Source: Arthrobacter silvisoli (lineage in GTDB: Bacteria; Actinomycetota; Actinomycetes; Actinomycetales; Micrococcaceae). From it: a stretch of DNA of 64,000 nucleotides. Of the stretch, positions 1 to 9,017 are shown in pieces (within the stretch, counting starts at the first letter, position 1; each line of letters opens with the position of its first letter). The DNA lies in contig NZ_QRCU01000031.1 in the NCBI RefSeq assembly GCF_003369445.1, forward strand, positions 21,377 to 85,376, in the 5' to 3' direction. The notes under the pieces were generated by a model that had not been told where the DNA came from, did no database searches, and saw only the letters and a program-made list of their open reading frames with translations. Made by a program: the position numbers and the translations under genes.

Positions 1-757
1 CGGCGGCGCCAAGAACCACATGGTCATCATGCCCGACGCGGACCTGGACATGGCTGCGGACGCACTGATCGGCTCGGGCTACGGTTCCGCGGGCGAACGG
101 TGCATGGCCATTTCCGTTGCCGTGCCGGTGGGCGAAGAGACCGCAAACATCCTGGTGGGCAAACTGCAGGAACGCATCAAGGACCTGAAGGTCGGCCCCA
201 GCCTCAAGGACGGCGTGGACTTCGGGCCGGTCGTTGCGGCCGCGGCGAAGGAACGGATCGAAGGCTACATCCAGGCGGGCGTCGACGCCGGCGCCACCCT
301 CCTCGCAGACGGGCGCGGCCTCACCGTGGACGGCTACCCCGGCGGCTTCTGGCTGGGCCCGACGCTGTTCGACAACGTCACCAAGGACATGTCCATCTAC
401 AAGGAGGAGATCTTCGGCCCGGTGCTGAGTGTGCTGCGCGCCGCGGACTACGACGAAGCGCTCCGGCTCTGCTCCGAGCACCAGTACGGCAACGGCGTGG
501 CGATCTTCACCCGCGACGGCGACGCCGCCCGCGACTTCGCCAGCCGGGTGGAAGTGGGCATGGTGGGAGTCAACGTCCCCATCCCCGTGCCGATCGCGTA
601 CTACACCTTCGGCGGCTGGAAGGCCTCCGGCTTCGGCGACCTCAACCAGCACGGCCCGGATGCCTTCCGCTTCTACACCAAGACCAAGACGGTCACCACG
701 CGCTGGCCCTCCGGAGTCCGGCAGGGCGCCAGCTTCGTGATGCCGGCGGGCAGCTGA
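1..757 (+). CDS. mmsA: Methylmalonate-semialdehyde dehydrogenase, C-terminal part (cut by window start)
   Basis: The frame is open from base 2 and ends at a TGA at 755-757, giving about 251 residues of a family that is usually near 500. The enzyme oxidises methylmalonate semialdehyde to propionyl-CoA in valine and isobutyrate catabolism. The visible part holds the catalytic cysteine in GERCMAIS (codon at 101-103), the EEIFGPVL motif of aldehyde dehydrogenases and the C-terminal FGGWKASGFGD block. Its stop overlaps the next start (TGATG at 755-759), so it is co-translated with the HIBYL-CoA hydrolase. The valine-pathway neighbours support MmsA rather than another aldehyde dehydrogenase. Confidence 0.93.
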   Translation, partial: GGAKNHMVIMPDADLDMAADALIGSGYGSAGERCMAISVAVPVGEETANILVGKLQERIKDLKVGPSLKDGVDFGPVVAAAAKERIEGYIQAGVDAGATLLADGRGLTVDGYPGGFWLGPTLFDNVTKDMSIYKEEIFGPVLSVLRAADYDEALRLCSEHQYGNGVAIFTRDGDAARDFASRVEVGMVGVNVPIPVPIAYYTFGGWKASGFGDLNQHGPDAFRFYTKTKTVTTRWPSGVRQGASFVMPAGS

Positions 758-1842
758 TGGGGGACGAAGCGGAAGTCCTTTTCGACGAGGTCCTGTTTGA
801 ACGGCGCGGCCGGCTCGGCGTCGCCACCCTCAACCGACCCAAGGCGGTCAACGCACTGAACCACGGCATGGTGCTGGCCCTGCTGGAGCAGCTCACTGCC
901 TGGGCCGCGGACGAGTCAGTGGCCGCCGTCCTGGTGCGCGGGGCGGGGGAGCGGGGGCTGTGCGCGGGCGGCGACATCGTGGCGATCTACCAGGACATGC
1001 TCGACGGCGGCCACGCCACCGCCGACTTCTGGCGGGATGAATACCGTCTCAACGACCTCATTGCGAACTATCCGAAGCCCTACGTGGCCTTCATGGACGG
1101 CTTGGTGCTGGGCGGCGGCGTGGGGGTGTCGGCCCACGGATCGCACCGCATCGTCACGGAGCGGACCCGCACCGGGATGCCGGAAACCACCATCGGTTTT
1201 GTGCCCGACGTCGGCGGGACGCTCCTGCTCTCCCGCTCGCCGGGTGAGACGGGCACCCACGCCGCGCTCACCGGAGCCCACCTCACCGGGGCGGACGCCC
1301 TGTACCTCGGGCTGGCCGACCACTTCGTTCCATCCGCTGAGCTGGCCGCCCTCGCGGCGGCGCTGGAAAAGGCAGCGCTGGAAGGCTCGACGCCGGATGA
1401 CGCCGTCGCCCGGTTCGCCTCCGCTGCCCCGGAATCGGTGCTGGCCGGGCAACGGGAGTGGATCGACGCTGCCTATTCTTCCAACGATGCGGAGGAGATC
1501 GTGGCCCGGCTGCGGGCCGCCGGCGGGGACGCCGCCGCGGCAGCGGACACCATCGAAGGGAAGTCGCCGACGTCCGTGAAGGTGACGCTGGAGTCGCTGC
1601 GCCGCGTGCGCGGGCGCTCCCTGGAGGAAGCCCTCGCCCAGGAATTCCGGGTGGGCGTGCATTGCCTGGCCGGGCCCGACTTCCGTGAAGGCATCCGCGC
1701 CCAGGTGGTGGACAAGGACCGGAACCCGCGGTGGAATCCGGCCACCCTTGCCGGGGTGGACCGGGCCGCCGTCGAACGCTTTTTCGCACCAATCAACGGG
1801 CAGGAACTCACACTCGAATCAAAGGAGTCCGACCATGTCTGA
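757..1842 (+). CDS. 3-hydroxyisobutyryl-CoA hydrolase (crotonase superfamily)
   Basis: A 361-residue crotonase-fold protein that releases 3-hydroxyisobutyrate from its CoA ester in valine breakdown. The oxyanion-hole region reads GLCAGGDIVAIY and the second block is GGGVGVSAHGSHRI. MPETTIGFVPDVGG carries the Glu and Asp typical of HIBYL-CoA hydrolases, and the length exceeds that of simple enoyl-CoA hydratases (about 260). The ATG at 757 overlaps the mmsA stop, and the C-terminus runs 8 nt into mmsB. Position between mmsA and mmsB fits the pathway order. Confidence 0.88.
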   Translation: MGDEAEVLFDEVLFERRGRLGVATLNRPKAVNALNHGMVLALLEQLTAWAADESVAAVLVRGAGERGLCAGGDIVAIYQDMLDGGHATADFWRDEYRLNDLIANYPKPYVAFMDGLVLGGGVGVSAHGSHRIVTERTRTGMPETTIGFVPDVGGTLLLSRSPGETGTHAALTGAHLTGADALYLGLADHFVPSAELAALAAALEKAALEGSTPDDAVARFASAAPESVLAGQREWIDAAYSSNDAEEIVARLRAAGGDAAAAADTIEGKSPTSVKVTLESLRRVRGRSLEEALAQEFRVGVHCLAGPDFREGIRAQVVDKDRNPRWNPATLAGVDRAAVERFFAPINGQELTLESKESDHV

Positions 1843-2758
1843 GAGCGCAAGCACCGGAACCATCGCCTTCCTGGGCCTGGGCCACATGGGCGGGCCGATG
1901 GCAGTGAACCTCATCAAGGCCGGCCATACGGTGGTGGGCTTCGACCCCGTGCCCGCCGCGGTGGAGGCGGCGAAGGCGCACGGCGTGCCGATGGTGGACT
2001 CCGCTGCTGAAGCAGCCGCGGGTGCAGCCGTGATCCTGACGATGCTTCCCAGCGGCAAGCACGTGCTGGACGCGTACCGCGGGGTGGGCGGCGAGCCGGG
2101 GCTGCTGTCCGTCGCGGCCCCGGACACCTTGTTCCTGGACTGCTCCACCATCAACGTGGACGAAGCCAGGGAAGCCGCGGCCATCGCAGTGGAGGCCGGG
2201 CACCGCTCCGTGGACGCCCCGGTGTCCGGCGGGGTGGTGGGCGCCGAGGCCGGGACCCTGACCTTCATGGTCGGGGCGCTGCCCGAGGATTTCGAGACGG
2301 TGAAGGGGATCCTGGAGCACATGGGCAAGAGGATCGTGCACTGCGGCGACCACGGGGCAGGGCAGGCTGCCAAGGTGTGCAACAACATGATCCTGGGCGT
2401 TTCGATGATCGCCGTGTGCGAGGCCTTCGTGCTCGGTGAGAAGCTCGGGCTGACACACCAGGCTCTGTTCGACGTCGCCTCCAATGCCTCCGGGCAATGC
2501 TGGGCCCTGACCACCAACTGCCCGGTCCCTGGGCCCGTGCCCACCAGCCCGGCCAACCGTGACTACCAGCCCGGCTTCGCGGGGGCGCTCATGGCCAAGG
2601 ACCTCAGGCTTGCGGTGAACGCCCTGGAGAGCACCGGCGTCGACGGCCAGATGGGGCACCTTGCCTCGAAGATCTACGACGCCTTCGCCGCGGAAGGCGG
2701 CGCGGCACGGGACTTTTCAGGGATCATCACGGACATCAGGGACAAGTCCGGCAAGTAG
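1835..2758 (+). CDS. mmsB: 3-hydroxyisobutyrate dehydrogenase
   Basis: A 307-residue NAD-dependent beta-hydroxyacid dehydrogenase that converts 3-hydroxyisobutyrate to methylmalonate semialdehyde, the MmsA substrate. The N-terminal Rossmann motif is GLGHMGGPMA. The substrate motif DAPVSGGVVGAEAGTL and the catalytic-lysine block GAGQAAKVCNNM are present. The ATG at 1835 has an AAAGGAG ribosome site at 1821-1827 inside the preceding gene and overlaps its stop by 8 nt. A longer in-frame extension exists upstream but lacks such a site. Confidence 0.93.
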   Translation: MSESASTGTIAFLGLGHMGGPMAVNLIKAGHTVVGFDPVPAAVEAAKAHGVPMVDSAAEAAAGAAVILTMLPSGKHVLDAYRGVGGEPGLLSVAAPDTLFLDCSTINVDEAREAAAIAVEAGHRSVDAPVSGGVVGAEAGTLTFMVGALPEDFETVKGILEHMGKRIVHCGDHGAGQAAKVCNNMILGVSMIAVCEAFVLGEKLGLTHQALFDVASNASGQCWALTTNCPVPGPVPTSPANRDYQPGFAGALMAKDLRLAVNALESTGVDGQMGHLASKIYDAFAAEGGAARDFSGIITDIRDKSGK

Positions 2759-2800
2759 CCTTGGGCTTTATTGGCGGAATTTCGATCAAAGGGGAACGGC

Positions 2801-3580
2801 TTGGCGCAGCAATACGGGAACATCCTGGTGGAAACCCGCGGAAGGGTGGGGCTGGTGACCCTGAACCGGCCGCAGGCGTTGAACGCACTGAACAAGGCCA
2901 CCATGGAGGAACTCGTCGCCGCGGTGACGGCCATGGACTCGGACCCGGGCGTAGGCGCCGTGGTGGTCACCGGCTCCGAGAAGGCCTTCGCCGCCGGCGC
3001 CGACATCAAGGAAATGGCCGCCAAGGGCTACCTGGAGATGTACGCCGAGGACTGGTTCCGCGGCTGGGAAAACCTCACCCGTCTGAGGATTCCGATCATC
3101 GCAGCGGTGTCCGGCTTCGCCCTGGGCGGCGGCTGCGAGCTCGCGATGATGTGCGACTTCATCATCGCCGGAGACAACGCCAAGTTCGGCCAGCCCGAGA
3201 TCAACCTCGGGGTCATCCCTGGCATGGGAGGCTCGCAGCGGCTCACCCGCGCCGTGGGCAAGGCCAAAGCCATGGACATGGTGCTGACCGGGCGGTTCAT
3301 CGACGCCGAAGAAGCCGAGCGCTCCGGACTCGTGGCACGCGTGGTGCCGGCCGCCGTCGTGGTCGACGAAGCACTGAAGGCCGCCGAACTGATCGCCTCC
3401 AAATCCAAGCCGGCCGCCATGCTCGCCAAAGAGGCCGTGAACGCGGCCTTCGAGATGGGACTGGCGCAGGGAGTGGTGTTCGAACGCCGCCTGTTCCATT
3501 CCCTGTTCGCCAGCGAGGACCAGAAGGAAGGCATGGCCGCGTTCACGGAGAAGCGGCCGGCCGAGTTCAAGGGGCGGTAG
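2801..3580 (+). CDS. Enoyl-CoA hydratase
   Basis: A 259-residue crotonase-fold enzyme that hydrates 2-enoyl-CoA (probably methacrylyl-CoA here) to the 3-hydroxyacyl-CoA. Both catalytic glutamates appear to be present, in [12 protein letters not shown] and [15 protein letters not shown], and [12 protein letters not shown] gives the oxyanion-hole NH. I chose TTG at 2801 because AAAGGGG at 2788-2794 lies 6 nt upstream and the protein then has the usual family length. A TTG at 2771 would add ten residues without family support. It is last in the mms operon, 42 nt after mmsB. Confidence 0.88.
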   Translation: MAQQYGNILVETRGRVGLVTLNRPQALNALNKATMEELVAAVTAMDSDPGVGAVVVTGSEKAFAAGADIKEMAAKGYLEMYAEDWFRGWENLTRLRIPIIAAVSGFALGGGCELAMMCDFIIAGDNAKFGQPEINLGVIPGMGGSQRLTRAVGKAKAMDMVLTGRFIDAEEAERSGLVARVVPAAVVVDEALKAAELIASKSKPAAMLAKEAVNAAFEMGLAQGVVFERRLFHSLFASEDQKEGMAAFTEKRPAEFKGR

Positions 3581-3595
3581 GGTCCGAGGTCCTTC

Positions 3596-5065
3596 TCAGT
3601 TCGCCACCGGAACTGCTTCGTCCTCGAAGATCATGTGCTCACCGAGTTTCGCGCTGATGAACTGGACGGCTTCCTTGCCTTTTGCGTACCACGCCGGGCG
3701 GATCGGCAACTGGTAGCCTTTGTCCGCGATGACGAGCAGTGTCCCGTCCCCGAACCGCTGTGCCCCGACGACGTCCTCCCACCGGACCGTGCACGTGTTT
3801 CCTTCAGTCAGGCTGATCCCTTCGTCCCCGATGACCAATTGCGCGCTGCCGGGGAGCCCGGCGATCGTGCCGCGGATACTCCGCCGGTACACCTGCCCCT
3901 TGATGGGCGCGTGTTGTGGGTCCTGTTCAGTGTTCAGGCCATTCTCCTGGAGCCAGACGCCCTCAGGAACACCGATCAACAATGACTGATCAAGCCTGCC
4001 CAGGGATTCCTGGCACTGCGACGGCCCCAGGCTTCTGAGCAGGGCGAGCGTTCCAGCCGGGTCGAGGGAAGGCACATCGAGCAAGTGGTAGCGGGCTGCG
4101 CCGGTCAAAGCGTCGAACCTGCCAGCGGGGTCCGCGTCGTAGCCCTCCCAACTTTCAACGACGGTGTCCAGTTCGGACCTCGTAGGCCCGTTGTCCCGCA
4201 ACTCCCGGAGGATCCTGAGGAGGCCCAGCCGGGTTTCCTCAAAGTGCTCCGGCGGCGGGTCCGCTTCGAAACACATAATGCCGGTGCCGTCCTGTTGGAA
4301 AACCGGAGTGAAATCGATGTCGTAGATCCACCCGTTCTTCTGGCGCAGCTCGGCATGCGCGCGCTCGCAGGCAATCTGGGCCATCGCGCAGGCCGCTTCC
4401 CGTTCTTCATTCGTTGTGGCAGGAACTTCGAATGACAGCCCGAGCAAAGGAGCGGGCTGCTCGAACCACATGGGCAACGGCAGGGCCACGCGCTCCTGCG
4501 GTGCAGGTGCGCGACGCGGACCCTGTGGAAGCGGGATGCGGAGTCCTTCCGGCGGTGGGCCGCTCAGAACGAGCGCCGCGTTTCCGGCCGTGAAGTAGTT
4601 CCGGATATGTGCCAGCACCTGCTCTTCGGTGATGGAGTTGAGGGCCGGCGGAACCACGCCGACGAGTCCGACGGATTTGAGCCCGTAGCGGTACCTGATG
4701 TGCCCGGCGACAACCGGCCCTGCAGCCATGCCGCCTTCGGCACTCAGGATCTTCTTTTCCACCGGCAGGCGGTCCAGTTCCGGTGCGGCCAGCTTGGCGC
4801 ACACATCGGCGATGAACGTCGCCACGGCGTCGGCCTTTCCGGTGGTCATGAAGGAGGTGAAGCTCGGTTCAACGGTGGCATTCCTGCCGTGCCGGGGCCC
4901 TTGGACCGCTGACATGGTCAAGTGCTCCACAAGGTGGGTGATGCCTGTGGTCATGAACGTTTCGTCCCGCACTCCGACGCGGAAAACAAGGTGGGCGGTC
5001 AGGGGTTCGGAGCCCGCGACCCAGAAGACGGGGACGCCGTCGATCTCCGTGCGCTCAAATGTCAT
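3596..5065 (-). CDS. M16-family zinc metallopeptidase with C-terminal PH-like domain
   Basis: About 489 residues when started at the ATG at 5065. The frame is open further upstream, but that extension looks non-coding. The inverted zincin motif HLVEH is at residues 44-48, and the candidate third zinc ligand is Glu110 in LSAEGG, so the active site looks intact. There is no signal peptide, so it is probably cytoplasmic. The last 75 or so residues (SAQLVIGDEGISL to VQFISAKL) look like a small PH-like beta-barrel after the two M16 lobes. Substrate unknown. It converges with the mms operon, leaving 15 nt between stops. Confidence 0.68.
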   Translation of the reverse strand: MTFERTEIDGVPVFWVAGSEPLTAHLVFRVGVRDETFMTTGITHLVEHLTMSAVQGPRHGRNATVEPSFTSFMTTGKADAVATFIADVCAKLAAPELDRLPVEKKILSAEGGMAAGPVVAGHIRYRYGLKSVGLVGVVPPALNSITEEQVLAHIRNYFTAGNAALVLSGPPPEGLRIPLPQGPRRAPAPQERVALPLPMWFEQPAPLLGLSFEVPATTNEEREAACAMAQIACERAHAELRQKNGWIYDIDFTPVFQQDGTGIMCFEADPPPEHFEETRLGLLRILRELRDNGPTRSELDTVVESWEGYDADPAGRFDALTGAARYHLLDVPSLDPAGTLALLRSLGPSQCQESLGRLDQSLLIGVPEGVWLQENGLNTEQDPQHAPIKGQVYRRSIRGTIAGLPGSAQLVIGDEGISLTEGNTCTVRWEDVVGAQRFGDGTLLVIADKGYQLPIRPAWYAKGKEAVQFISAKLGEHMIFEDEAVPVAN

Positions 5066-5287
5066 GCGAGCGATTCTATGGTTCCGTCGCGTGCAGCCCG
5101 CGAAGGTCCGCGCATGTGACTTGTCCGGACGACACCCCTCCAGGAGCCATTGCGCCGCAACCCTTGCGCCACCGCGGTCCAAGTTCGGGGCACTGCGTAA
5201 CCGCTTGCAAACCATCGGCAACAACGGGCAGCGCCTTTGACCCGCCGGAAAGCCCCCACAACGGTACAAAGCGCGGTACCTTGAGGA

Positions 5288-5326
5288 GGGTCCTGTCCTG
5301 TCGTGCTGGGCGGCAGGGCAGGACCC
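5288..5326 (-). terminator. GC-rich hairpin, probable terminator after the S1 protease gene
   Basis: A 13-bp stem (5288-5300 with 5314-5326, one G-U type mismatch) encloses a 13-nt loop, 20 nt beyond the protease stop. The C/T-rich tail lies on the plus side, so on the minus strand it is a hairpin without a U-tract, which is common in actinobacteria. The rest of 5066-5345 shows no convincing gene. Confidence 0.5.
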
Positions 5327-5345
5327 CCCCTTTTGGATGACGGCG

Positions 5346-6269
5346 TCAGGGGATCTGTACCGCGAAGCCGGCATTATGGCTGTCGTTGGCGAAGATCAGC
5401 CCCACCACCTTCGAGTCCGCCGTGGCAACGACAGCGGAACCCGAATCGCCCTGGCGGACCGTTCCCTGGTTGAACGTGATGACGTCCCTGAACCAGGCCC
5501 AACGGCCGTCCATGAACTCCATGGCGAACCGTCCGGTCACGCTGGTGATGGTGGCGTTCTGCACCACGCCGGTGGTCTTTCCGATCCACTGCACCGTGTC
5601 GTTCACCGCCGGGCCGCGGAGCCCCACGGGAACGCCGATGCCGTGGATGTTCGGATCACCGTCCGTGGCTGTCATATCGCACCATGCCAGATCGGTCCTG
5701 TTGAAGACCGGGCTGGGCTGGTTCCGGTTCGCATAAGTCACCACCGGTTCGTAGCCGGAGACCGTGGTGAGGGTGTTGCCCCACAACGCCCAATCCGGCT
5801 GATACACGGTGGGACCCCGCGTCCCGTTCATGGAGATCACATGGTTGTTCGTCAGCAGGCGGAACCGGCCTCCCCAGGTGATGTTCACCCCCAGGGTCCC
5901 GGTGGCGTCCGTGAAGAAGCCATCCGACACGGCGATCTTGTACCCGCCAGGTGCCGGCCGGACCCTGTCATCCAGCTGACAAAGCCGGATCACCCCCGAC
6001 TCGACCACATCGGTGGGGACCTGCTCCACGCGGGGCGTACCGCCGTCGTCCTGGACATGGACTTCCACCAGAGGCGGTACCGGAAGGTCGTCAATTCCCA
6101 GCTCTGACGACGGCTTCTTTTCCACGACGTGGACGATGACGGCCAGTTCCCCGGTCTGCCGGCCGCTGACGGCCTTCGGCCCCACCGTGAGACCGGTGAT
6201 GTTCGCGTTCGAAAGCCACGGACTGACGCTTTGCAGCACCGGTTCGATCTGTTCCCGGCTGAGTGCCAC
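5346..6269 (-). CDS. Trypsin-fold serine protease of the Nal1-like type, no signal peptide
   Basis: A 307-residue protein with a chymotrypsin-type triad: His143 in LLTNNHV, Asp193 in RTDLAW and Ser276 in QGDSGSA. The first 90 residues hold a separate domain (ELAVIVHVVEKKPSSEL to VPTDVVESG) found in Nal1-like proteases of plants and bacteria. No signal peptide or membrane anchor is visible, so it should act in the cytoplasm, unlike secreted trypsins. It starts 9 nt after the stop of the 455-aa gene and is clearly co-transcribed with it. Target unknown. Confidence 0.75.
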   Translation of the reverse strand: MALSREQIEPVLQSVSPWLSNANITGLTVGPKAVSGRQTGELAVIVHVVEKKPSSELGIDDLPVPPLVEVHVQDDGGTPRVEQVPTDVVESGVIRLCQLDDRVRPAPGGYKIAVSDGFFTDATGTLGVNITWGGRFRLLTNNHVISMNGTRGPTVYQPDWALWGNTLTTVSGYEPVVTYANRNQPSPVFNRTDLAWCDMTATDGDPNIHGIGVPVGLRGPAVNDTVQWIGKTTGVVQNATITSVTGRFAMEFMDGRWAWFRDVITFNQGTVRQGDSGSAVVATADSKVVGLIFANDSHNAGFAVQIP

Positions 6270-6278
6270 GGCGGCGTC

Positions 6279-7646
6279 CTATTCCGGGTTCACCAGCGCG
6301 ATGGTGGTACCGAGGACCAAGGCCGTTTCAGCCGTCGACGTCCCCGAGAAGGTGCTCGTCGCGGAGTCCGCGGTCCAGCCGGAGGAGGAACTGCCGCCGC
6401 CGCCCGTGAACTCGAATGGTCCGATCCGCACGCCGGCGGAGACTTCCCACTTCCGTGAGAAGGACGTGAAGGCCGAGCTGCTGACCTTGATGTTGAAGGA
6501 GGGCTTGTAGCCGACCACCATGCCCACCTTCTGCACGTTCATGATGCCCTTCGGTCCCCACACCGCCTTCTCGCCGCCGCCACCGTAGGCCGAGTAGCCG
6601 CGGATGAAGGGGCCCTCCGAGACACTCTTGACGAAGGCCCCGTTGTACCAGAGGCCCGCTCCGATGGAGATGGTGTCCCAGGCCTCGAATTTCACTGTCA
6701 CTTCGAGCGAATTGTCTGTGGCAAACTCGTCGATCCTCTCCCACGAACCGCCGACATTGACGCTCCAGAAGAAGTTGCCCACGGAGGCGCTGCCCTTGGC
6801 CCAGGTCTTGCTGTAGTCGTACTGTGCCTGGCTGTTGCTGAAGCCGATCTCCCCGCTGCTTCCCCCGGTTCCCGCCTGGACTTTCTGCAGCCAGGTGGTT
6901 GCGTCCATCCCGATCGAATAGGCCGGCACCGGGGGGAACGTGCTGAGCGAAGGATCCTGCAACAGCGTGTAGTAGTCCTTGGTGCCGTACCGTGCAATCG
7001 CGTCGTTCAGGCCGGGCGTGGTGGTTTCGGACAACAGCTGGTTCAGGACCCGCTGCTTCGCCTGGACCGTCTTGTCCGCGGCATCGAGCTGGACAGCCCA
7101 CGACTTTCCGCTGAAGCTGCCCAGCCACTTCAGGAACGGCGGGTCGTTGGTGCCGCCGGTTTCCTGTACATAGGCCCGGCTCGCCTGGTCGTAGGTGATC
7201 TTGTAATCGTTGGTGGCGATATTCAGCACGTTCCGCGCCTGGCTGATCTTCTGTTCGAGGACAGGATCGCTGGTGTCAGCGGCGACGACATTGAGCATCT
7301 GGCCGTAGGCGTCGTTGAACTTCACGCCCGAGGACACATAGGCTCCGGTCGCGCTGAATTGCGGGGCGGTGGCGCAGAAATCGTACTGCGCGGCCGAGGT
7401 GTAGCCGACGTTGGTGATCGGCCAGTCCCAGGTGAGGAAGGGGTAATTCAGCTGGAAGGAATCGGGCTTGAGGCCGAGCCCTGCGATCATGGCGCCGTAC
7501 AGGTGGTTCCACGCCTTGTCGTTTTCTTCGGCGTTTTGGGGTGTCGGGACCGCGTACCGGCGGGTTGTCGCCAGGGGATGGTCGGTGTTGGGGATGTCGA
7601 GTGCGTCCCATTCCAGGTGGAGGATCGAATCAATTGCATTGCTCAT
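6279..7646 (-). CDS. Hypothetical protein, first gene of a protease operon
   Basis: A 455-residue protein I do not recognise. It starts with ATG after an AAGGAGTG ribosome site (rc of about 7655-7662) and has no signal peptide or membrane helix. The N-terminal half is helical (about residues 100-240). The C-terminal half is Gly/Ser/aromatic-rich with alternating polar and hydrophobic residues typical of beta structure (VNVGGSWER, GAGLWYNGAF, SAGVRIGPFEFTGGGG). The beta-rich half recalls pore-forming or lectin-like folds, but that is only an impression. It lies 9 nt upstream of the Nal1-like protease, which suggests it is the substrate or partner. Confidence 0.55.
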   Translation of the reverse strand: MSNAIDSILHLEWDALDIPNTDHPLATTRRYAVPTPQNAEENDKAWNHLYGAMIAGLGLKPDSFQLNYPFLTWDWPITNVGYTSAAQYDFCATAPQFSATGAYVSSGVKFNDAYGQMLNVVAADTSDPVLEQKISQARNVLNIATNDYKITYDQASRAYVQETGGTNDPPFLKWLGSFSGKSWAVQLDAADKTVQAKQRVLNQLLSETTTPGLNDAIARYGTKDYYTLLQDPSLSTFPPVPAYSIGMDATTWLQKVQAGTGGSSGEIGFSNSQAQYDYSKTWAKGSASVGNFFWSVNVGGSWERIDEFATDNSLEVTVKFEAWDTISIGAGLWYNGAFVKSVSEGPFIRGYSAYGGGGEKAVWGPKGIMNVQKVGMVVGYKPSFNIKVSSSAFTSFSRKWEVSAGVRIGPFEFTGGGGSSSSGWTADSATSTFSGTSTAETALVLGTTIALVNPE

Positions 7647-7854
7647 GTCATTTCACTCCTTGACTGGTGCTTCACGTTCGGCCGCCAATGGATGGCAGGC
7701 CGTTCGGATCGCTTTCACAGGCTGCGGCGCCGGAAGTGACGTCGGCGCAGGGCAGCATGATTTACCCCCCATCTGGATTGTGGCGGCGGTAGTCGCGTCT
7801 CAGCGCACCGCACAGAGGCATGGATCGATGACTTACTGCGCAAGGCTGCACAGT

Positions 7855-7892
7855 TTGCCGGGAATTGCCGGGAACTGCCGGGTAATTGCCGG
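7855..7892. repeat. 10-bp tandem repeat, about 3.7 copies
   Basis: The unit TTGCCGGGAA occurs twice exactly (7855-7864, 7865-7874), then as CTGCCGGGTA and a partial ATTGCCGG. The 10-bp period matches one helical turn. It lies about 210 bp upstream of the 455-aa gene start. Confidence 0.85.
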
Positions 7893-8020
7893 AGGCCGGC
7901 CATGAAAACGATGAAGGCCGGAAAATCACGAGACGCTGAAGGGGCGCCTCGAAGGCGCAGGTCAGCCGGGGAATTTATCCGCTACAGGCTGCCGAGGCAA
8001 AGGGCGTGAAGGCCGTTGGG

Positions 8021-8042
8021 GCTTTTTTCAAGCTTTTTTCAA
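8021..8042. repeat. 11-bp exact tandem duplication
   Basis: GCTTTTTTCAA is repeated back to back at 8021-8031 and 8032-8042. It lies about 100 bp past the AfsA-like stop. The T-runs are on the plus strand, so they would not serve as a U-tract for the minus-strand operon. Confidence 0.9.
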
Positions 8043-8141
8043 GGATACGGTTCGACTGTCGGTTGAATAGCGGATCCCCCATCCTCTAATTGCAGGAAGA
8101 TCCTGCCCCGTTTTAATTACGACTTGCTCCGTAACGGAATC

Positions 8142-9005
8142 TTAGGCGCCCGGAGAGTCCAGGGTCAATAGTGGCTGGACCGGGTAAATGGACCGCGATC
8201 CCCGGCATGCGCCGGTGGCAAGTGTCCGCCCAAGCTGGCTGATCAAAATGCGCGTTTCATCGGCCGTTGAACGGAAGGCCAGGACCTCTGCCGGGGCATT
8301 GAACTCGCCGAAGTTTTCGCAGGTGATGTCCATCTGCCCGGCGTCGAACCCGGTGAGCATGCGGTGCGCATCCAGCATGCCGTGGGCCAGCAGAATGCCC
8401 GGCAAGTGATCCGAAAAGTGGTCGAAGACCAGCGGATCATCCCAGCTCCAGGCCAATGCCGCATGGAGTTCGTCGCCCTGCCGGCGGACCTCCGACAGCC
8501 CGGAATGGGGCGAGGCCTCCGAGGTCCGGTCCACGGCGGGGGCGTTCCTCCTGATCGCGCGATACGCGGTGCGCGAGAGGCAACTCAGCCTGCCGCGGCC
8601 CGCGCCCAAGAGCGCGTTTCCGGACAGGAAGCAGGCTTCCAGTTCGAGTCCGCTGACCAGCCCGTTTCGCTGCTGGACGGCCAGGGTGCTGACGGCGATG
8701 CGGCCGGCAAGGGGGCTGCCCGGATTCCCCGGAACTTCCCGCAGCCACCCGAAGCTGAGTTCGTTCATCAGCAGGGCCCAGTCCAAAGGCACGCCACCCT
8801 GCAGGTGGGCGTAGGCGATGGCCGCCTGGCGCATGAGTTCGACCCCGAGGAGGGTGGGAATCCCGCCGGAATCCTGCGCGGAGGCATTGCGGGGGAGTTC
8901 GGCGTCGAATTCCCAGCGGTGCCCCTGCAGGCGGCGGGGACGGCCGATCAATACGGCGTCTTCGGATGTCTTATGGACAAGCGTCCGCGCTATCCGGCCA
9001 TCCAT
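8142..9005 (-). CDS. AfsA/ScbA-type gamma-butyrolactone biosynthesis protein
   Basis: A 287-residue protein with the two AfsA-type hotdog halves. The first holds VHKTSEDAVLIGRPRRL, ELPRN and LLGVELMRQA with AHLQGGVPL. The second holds FDHFSDHLPGILLAHG, matching the DHPTDHVPGMVLLEA signature of Streptomyces AfsA homologues. That family condenses a beta-ketoacyl-ACP with dihydroxyacetone phosphate to start butyrolactone signal synthesis. The ATG at 9005 follows GGGGAG by about 8 nt and begins 12 nt after the TetR stop, so the two are one operon. Family assignment is strong; the product is unknown. Confidence 0.78.
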   Translation of the reverse strand: MDGRIARTLVHKTSEDAVLIGRPRRLQGHRWEFDAELPRNASAQDSGGIPTLLGVELMRQAAIAYAHLQGGVPLDWALLMNELSFGWLREVPGNPGSPLAGRIAVSTLAVQQRNGLVSGLELEACFLSGNALLGAGRGRLSCLSRTAYRAIRRNAPAVDRTSEASPHSGLSEVRRQGDELHAALAWSWDDPLVFDHFSDHLPGILLAHGMLDAHRMLTGFDAGQMDITCENFGEFNAPAEVLAFRSTADETRILISQLGRTLATGACRGSRSIYPVQPLLTLDSPGA

Positions 9006-9017
9006 GCAGCATCTCCC

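Larger units (their letters stand above)
7647..8141. other. 495-bp gene-free region with two short tandem repeats
   Basis: This stretch lies between the start of the 455-aa gene and the stop of the AfsA-like gene, both on the minus strand. It should hold the promoter of the 455-aa/protease operon and the terminator of the TetR-AfsA operon. I see two tandem repeats (listed separately) and AT-rich patches near 8021-8050 and 8110-8125, but no convincing reading frame or RNA gene. Confidence 0.6.
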
